A stretch of DNA of 9,747 bases, from NCBI GenBank assembly GCA_948960675.1, contig CARDPF010000043.1, forward strand, positions 1 to 9,747. Direction: 5' to 3'. Positions 7,473-9,747 of this stretch are shown here, in pieces (the stretch's first letter is position 1; every line of letters begins with the position of its first letter). The translations under genes and the position numbers were made by a program. Source of the DNA: an uncultured Eisenbergiella sp. GTDB taxonomy: Bacteria > Bacillota > Clostridia > Lachnospirales > Lachnospiraceae. The notes under the pieces are model-generated. The model had not been told where the DNA came from and searched no databases. It saw only the letters and a list, made by a program, of their open reading frames with translations.

Positions 7473-8033
7473 TTAACAAAATGAATAAATGCAATCTTCT
7501 TGTCCTACAGTATAGGTACACTCAATTATTTCTGCTGGCTTCATATGTTCTATATAAGTAAGCGTTCTAAATGCCATACCATGTCCTACAAATATGACTT
7601 TATCATAATCAGCATACTTGTCTGCCACTCTTCGTATTCTTTGTCTTACTTCAGCTAATGTTTCCCATTTCAGACACTGTTCTTTTGGATATACTCCTTT
7701 GTGAAGATTAAACTCCCGGGTTAACTCAAACGCTTCTTCTGAAGTAGTATATTGATTCGTTTTATCTGGTTCCCATTCGTGTAAATCAATATCAACACAT
7801 ATTTTCAGCCCAGTTTCTTTTGAAATTATCGCTGCTGTTTGTAAAGCTCTGGTATACGGAGACGAAACAATTAACTGTGCTGATTTTAGTCTTTCATCAA
7901 TCGCAGCAGCTTCTACTTGACTTATTCCCCTTTGAGATAATGGTGCAAAAGAACGCCCAAAACCCCAAAAGCCTTTTTCCAGCATTTCACTATAATCAGC
8001 TTCTCCATGTCGAACGAGATAAAATATAGCCAC
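7473..8033 (-). CDS. Histidine phosphatase family protein (phosphoglycerate mutase-like)
   Basis: A 186-residue soluble protein of the histidine phosphatase superfamily, branch 1. The catalytic RHG is at residues 8-10 with His9 as the phosphate acceptor; LSQRG (32-36) follows, then SSPYTRALQTA (57-67) with the phosphate-binding Arg62, the likely acid Glu86 in LHEW, and the second catalytic His151 in FVGHG (148-152). The catalytic set looks complete, so an active phosphatase is expected; the substrate (sugar phosphate, nucleotide or protein) is unknown. The start is GTG, with AAGGAG 11 nt upstream and an in-frame stop just before. It is the only gene between the two terminal inverted repeats at 7357 and 8150, so it is probably passenger DNA. 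It is AT-rich like the rest of the right-hand region. Confidence 0.92.
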   Translation of the reverse strand: MAIFYLVRHGEADYSEMLEKGFWGFGRSFAPLSQRGISQVEAAAIDERLKSAQLIVSSPYTRALQTAAIISKETGLKICVDIDLHEWEPDKTNQYTTSEEAFELTREFNLHKGVYPKEQCLKWETLAEVRQRIRRVADKYADYDKVIFVGHGMAFRTLTYIEHMKPAEIIECTYTVGQEDCIYSFC

Positions 8034-8071
8034 TATCTATCACTCTCCTTATATAAATCCCAATTTATTTG

Positions 8072-8100
8072 ATTAAAAAATCTTTATCTGCCATTTGCAA
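8072..8100 (-). promoter_or_regulatory. Candidate promoter of the histidine phosphatase gene
   Basis: On the minus strand TTGCAA (8100-8095) and TTTAAT (8077-8072) are separated by exactly 17 bp. The site lies inside the cassette, so the phosphatase gene would travel with its own promoter. Confidence 0.6.
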
Positions 8101-8126
8101 TGAATATTTATAAGCTATTTCTCAAT

Positions 8127-8150
8127 GGGTACACAATTCCGAAAAGGGAA
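8127..8150 (-). repeat. Right terminal inverted repeat
   Basis: On the minus strand, reading inward, it is TTCCCTTTTCGGAA followed by TTGTGTACCC. It contains AATTGTGTA, which resembles the inner part of IS256-family ends. Confidence 0.7.
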
Positions 8151-8158
8151 AAAATCAA
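8151..8158. repeat. Right copy of the putative target-site duplication
   Basis: AAAATCAA directly follows the right inverted repeat and equals 7349-7356. Deleting 7357-8158 joins the terminator at 7296-7337 to the leader of the small gene at 8221, giving a coherent pre-insertion sequence. Confidence 0.6.
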
Positions 8159-8439
8159 ATCGCACATTCGTCATCTCGATCATCTCCTGTCACAATATAG
8201 GTGCAAAGGAGGTCGATCGTATGCAAAAGCAAAAATACTACATAACGGTTGATGAATACGAGCGTAGAATTATCATCAACAGTCTGAACAATCTGCGAAA
8301 CAACCTGATTGCCGAATAAAGATATATAGATGCAGTTGATGAACTTATTATCAAATTTGCTCACACACCGATTCAAAAATTTAGAATTAAGATGACGGAG
8401 GTTTAAGTTTTCAGAATAGGTAAATCCTTCTTTTAATAT
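8159..8439. mobile_element. Fragment of a conjugative element (right of the cassette)
   Basis: This DNA separates the cassette from the broken methyltransferase gene. Its one recognisable gene (8221-8406) resembles the short conserved proteins of Clostridia conjugative elements, and its ribosome site is excellent. The left part of the same fragment probably continues on the other side of the cassette, from about 7349 leftward through the hairpin at 7296-7337. Neither integrase nor relaxase is seen in the window, so this is at most a remnant or one edge. Confidence 0.45.
8221..8406 (+). pseudogene. Small conjugative-element protein gene, interrupted by a stop
   Basis: A strong ribosome site (AAAGGAGG at 8205-8212) stands 8 nt before the ATG. 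The first 32 codons begin MQKQKYYITVDEYERR and end NNLIAE, and then a TAA stop appears at 8317-8319. The same frame continues with RYIDAVDELIIKFAHTPIQK and ends MTEV with TAA at 8404-8406. From memory, intact relatives of about 60 residues on Clostridia conjugative elements run through this point, so the stop is likely a nonsense mutation. No function is known to me for the family. A 32-residue product could still be made. Confidence 0.6.
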
Positions 8440-8802
8440 GTTATACGGCGGATCTATGTAGATAAGGTCAATTTTACCTTTATGTGTCTTTTCCAGTAGA
8501 TGCAATGAGGCAAGATTATCTCCCTCAATGAGAAAATTCATCTGTCCGCCATTGTCAATGAAAAGCTCTTTATCCTCGGTTAGTACCGGCGTATGTGTAT
8601 CCAACACCTCGCCAATTTCTTCACGGTGTTCCTCAAATACAAGACTGTATTTCTTGCCTTTCACATCTTTTTCAAGGTCGGAAAGGTAGGACAGAAGATT
8701 ACCCGTATTCTCATCCTGCAAAGCAGCAGCGATATAGTTGCGAATCTCTTTGATTTTAGCAAGCAAATCTTAACGCTTTTGTTTTGATATATTCGTACTC
8801 AT
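8440..8802 (-). pseudogene. Type III-like DNA methyltransferase (mod), N-terminal remnant
   Basis: The ATG at 8802 has GGAGG 7 nt upstream (CCTCC at 8810-8814 on the plus strand) and overlaps the stop of the upstream gene by the ATGA arrangement. The frame reads MSTNISKQKR, then TAA (8770-8772), then DLLAKIKEIRNYI and onward. Past that stop the product is clearly the N-terminal region of an adenine methyltransferase of the type III mod group: FLIEGDNLASLHLLEK, then LIYIDPPYN, where DPPYN is the catalytic motif IV. Directly after the Asn (8440) the sequence leaves the family and runs antisense through the small conjugative-element gene. The nonsense codon and the loss of the target-recognition and cofactor-binding remainder both make it non-functional. 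No res gene is visible. Confidence 0.85.
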
Positions 8803-9302
8803 TCCTGCCCCTCCGTATTTTTCTGCTCCTTTGGCACAATATTAGCCATTGTATTTAACAGAGTATTATATGCTTGCTGTGATGCCGATTGCTCTTGCCA
8901 TTGCTTAATCATTCCATTTGGAACATACGGGTTTTGAATTGTTTCCCAAGTAACCTTGTCCTTATAACCTAAAGATTTCGCCATTGTTTCCAGCAATTTA
9001 TACTGTGCATTTTGGATTTTTTTAAGTTGTGCTTCGTCCGGGTTTTGAACGCAATACTTGTCATATAAATCTTTCCAAGCATCACGAACTGTTTTATCGT
9101 CTGCAAACACAATATCAATTATATTAAGATAATGTACGCCTTCCCGCGTCCATCCATATATTCGTGAGGTCATAAGTGTCTTAAAAATCTGCATTTTATC
9201 TTTTCTTATTTCCGCTCTGTTTTGTAAGTGCTGTCCAATCAAGACAGCAGCTATGGGAATTACAATTATTGCGATTAAATTCAATATATCTTTACATTCC
9301 AT
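8799..9302 (-). CDS. Small membrane-anchored protein, DUF6680-like
   Basis: A 167-residue protein with one N-terminal hydrophobic segment (about residues 8-24), followed by a charged cytoplasmic part. The pattern of LMTSRIYGW, then VHYLNIIDIVFADDKTV, then AWKDLYDKY resembles DUF6680 from memory; no catalytic motif is visible and no activity is established. The start is chosen at ATG 9302, where GGGAG sits 8 nt upstream; another ATG at 9332 lies inside the end of the preceding gene and lacks a site. It is 13 nt after the AbiEii-type gene and overlaps the mod start by 4 nt, which indicates translational coupling in a defence operon. A role beside the toxin or the modification enzyme is inference. 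Confidence 0.75.
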   Translation of the reverse strand: MECKDILNLIAIIVIPIAAVLIGQHLQNRAEIRKDKMQIFKTLMTSRIYGWTREGVHYLNIIDIVFADDKTVRDAWKDLYDKYCVQNPDEAQLKKIQNAQYKLLETMAKSLGYKDKVTWETIQNPYVPNGMIKQWQEQSASQQAYNTLLNTMANIVPKEQKNTEGQE

Positions 9303-9315
9303 TTTTCTTTCTCCC

Positions 9316-9747
9316 TTATATCCACTTGCCATCAGTGGCAGACCATTTTTCAGTAAATTTTTTGCCTACGACCGCTGCTGTAAACGGTTTTGTCAAGAAA
9401 GCTTTTATTGTTTTCAGTATGGTACTGTAATCATCCGTTTTCGTGTTGATTTTGCGGACAAAAGTTTTCCATTTCTTCTGCATTGCAACATCGTCATCAA
9501 AGCCCATAACCTGTTCAAATTGCTCTGCCGTGAAATTGTGTTCACGGTTCACAAAGGTTTTTCTGAGTGCTTCGGCTAACACTTTACCGTCAAAATCAAA
9601 CTTATTGGCAAGATAAAAAATATCGTAATAGTCTTTCATACGACTGGAAAACTCCATCAGACTGAGGATTGCGTCAATTTTCTCAGCAACAGTCGTTTCA
9701 ATGGAATAAGTATTAACTATCGGTGCAATAAAATCGTCAAAGATCGG
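9316..9747 (-). CDS. AbiEii/AbiGii-type nucleotidyltransferase toxin (C-terminal part)
   Basis: 143 codons of the 3' part are inside the window; the 5' part runs off the right edge. The fragment begins PIFDDFIAPIVNTYSIETTV and continues AEKIDAI, then RMKDYYDIFYLANKFDF, the conserved C-terminal features of the AbiEii family (type IV toxin of the AbiE abortive-infection system). The nucleotidyltransferase signature with its metal-binding residues would be in the missing N-terminal half. AbiEii blocks growth in phage-infected cells and is normally held by AbiEi, which should lie just beyond the right edge. The gene is followed at 13 nt by the DUF6680-like gene and then by the mod remnant, so it heads a defence operon on the minus strand. 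Confidence 0.85.
   Translation of the reverse strand, partial: PIFDDFIAPIVNTYSIETTVAEKIDAILSLMEFSSRMKDYYDIFYLANKFDFDGKVLAEALRKTFVNREHNFTAEQFEQVMGFDDDVAMQKKWKTFVRKINTKTDDYSTILKTIKAFLTKPFTAAVVGKKFTEKWSATDGKWI

Larger units (their letters stand above)
7357..8150. mobile_element. Putative mobile insertion cassette carrying a histidine phosphatase
   Basis: This 794-bp segment has terminal inverted repeats at 7357-7380 and 8127-8150: 20 of 24 positions match, including TCCCTTTTCGGAA in a row. It is flanked on both sides by AAAATCAA (7349-7356 and 8151-8158), which fits an 8-bp target duplication. No transposase frame exists inside; the only gene is the histidine phosphatase on the minus strand. 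Ends with transposon geometry around a passenger gene match the definition of a mobile insertion cassette, moved in trans by a full IS with related ends. The AATTGTGTA in the right end recalls IS256-family termini, which also make 8-9 bp duplications; ISL3-type ends are an alternative. A decayed IS that lost its transposase cannot be excluded. Confidence 0.65.

Noticed and set aside
8125..8319. A 64-codon plus-strand frame starting in the right inverted repeat
   Set aside because: It is the small gene at 8221 extended backwards through the repeat; the strong ribosome site lies directly before 8221.
8155..8766. A 203-residue methyltransferase as an intact gene
   Set aside because: Homology stops after DPPYN near 8440, the rest is antisense to the small element gene, and the true start at 8802 is separated by a stop codon.
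9303..9332. Start of the DUF6680-like gene at 9332
   Set aside because: It overlaps the end of the AbiEii-type gene and has no ribosome site; ATG 9302 has GGGAG in front.
1..9747. CRISPR arrays, tRNA or rRNA genes
   Set aside because: No regularly spaced repeats and no recognisable tRNA or rRNA sequence were seen on either strand.

Overview
The window looks like a chromosomal stretch of a Gram-positive anaerobe, most probably a gut Lachnospiraceae/Clostridia member. The evidence is strong GGAGG-type ribosome sites, the gene families present (DUF6020-like and GT39-like membrane proteins, DUF212, cytoplasmic GH38), and accessory genes resembling those on Clostridia conjugative elements. Genus is not determinable from sequence alone.

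Left part (about 1-7050) is GC-rich. It opens with a near-perfect 76-nt palindrome, then a well-formed sigma-A promoter (TTGAAA, 17 bp, TATACT) that drives a polytopic membrane protein (315-2081, plus strand). A bidirectional terminator separates this from a convergent minus-strand operon, read right to left: cytoplasmic GH38 alpha-mannosidase (6925-4433), polytopic GT39/ArnT-type glycosyltransferase-like protein (4383-2701) and a DUF212/YuiD-like divergent PAP2 protein (2661-2203). Together they suggest handling of mannose-containing glycans and lipid-linked sugars; the exact substrates cannot be read from the sequence.

Right part (about 7050-9747) is AT-rich and accessory. From the right edge, on the minus strand, it holds the 3' part of an AbiEii-type nucleotidyltransferase toxin, a small membrane-anchored DUF6680-like protein, and the N-terminal fragment of a type III-like DNA methyltransferase (mod). 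The three are tightly packed as an operon, but mod carries a nonsense codon at position 11 and its homology ends right after the DPPYN motif. The break joins it to a fragment of what looks like a conjugative element, containing a 61-codon small gene (8221-8406) with its own in-frame stop.

The most interesting object lies inside that fragment. A 794-bp segment (7357-8150) is bounded by 24-bp imperfect terminal inverted repeats (20 of 24 positions match, 13 consecutive) and flanked by an 8-bp direct repeat AAAATCAA. It carries only one gene, a histidine phosphatase (8033-7473), and no transposase. This is the architecture of a mobile insertion cassette. The history reads as layers: a defence operon, broken by conjugative-element DNA, which was then hit by a small phosphatase-bearing cassette.
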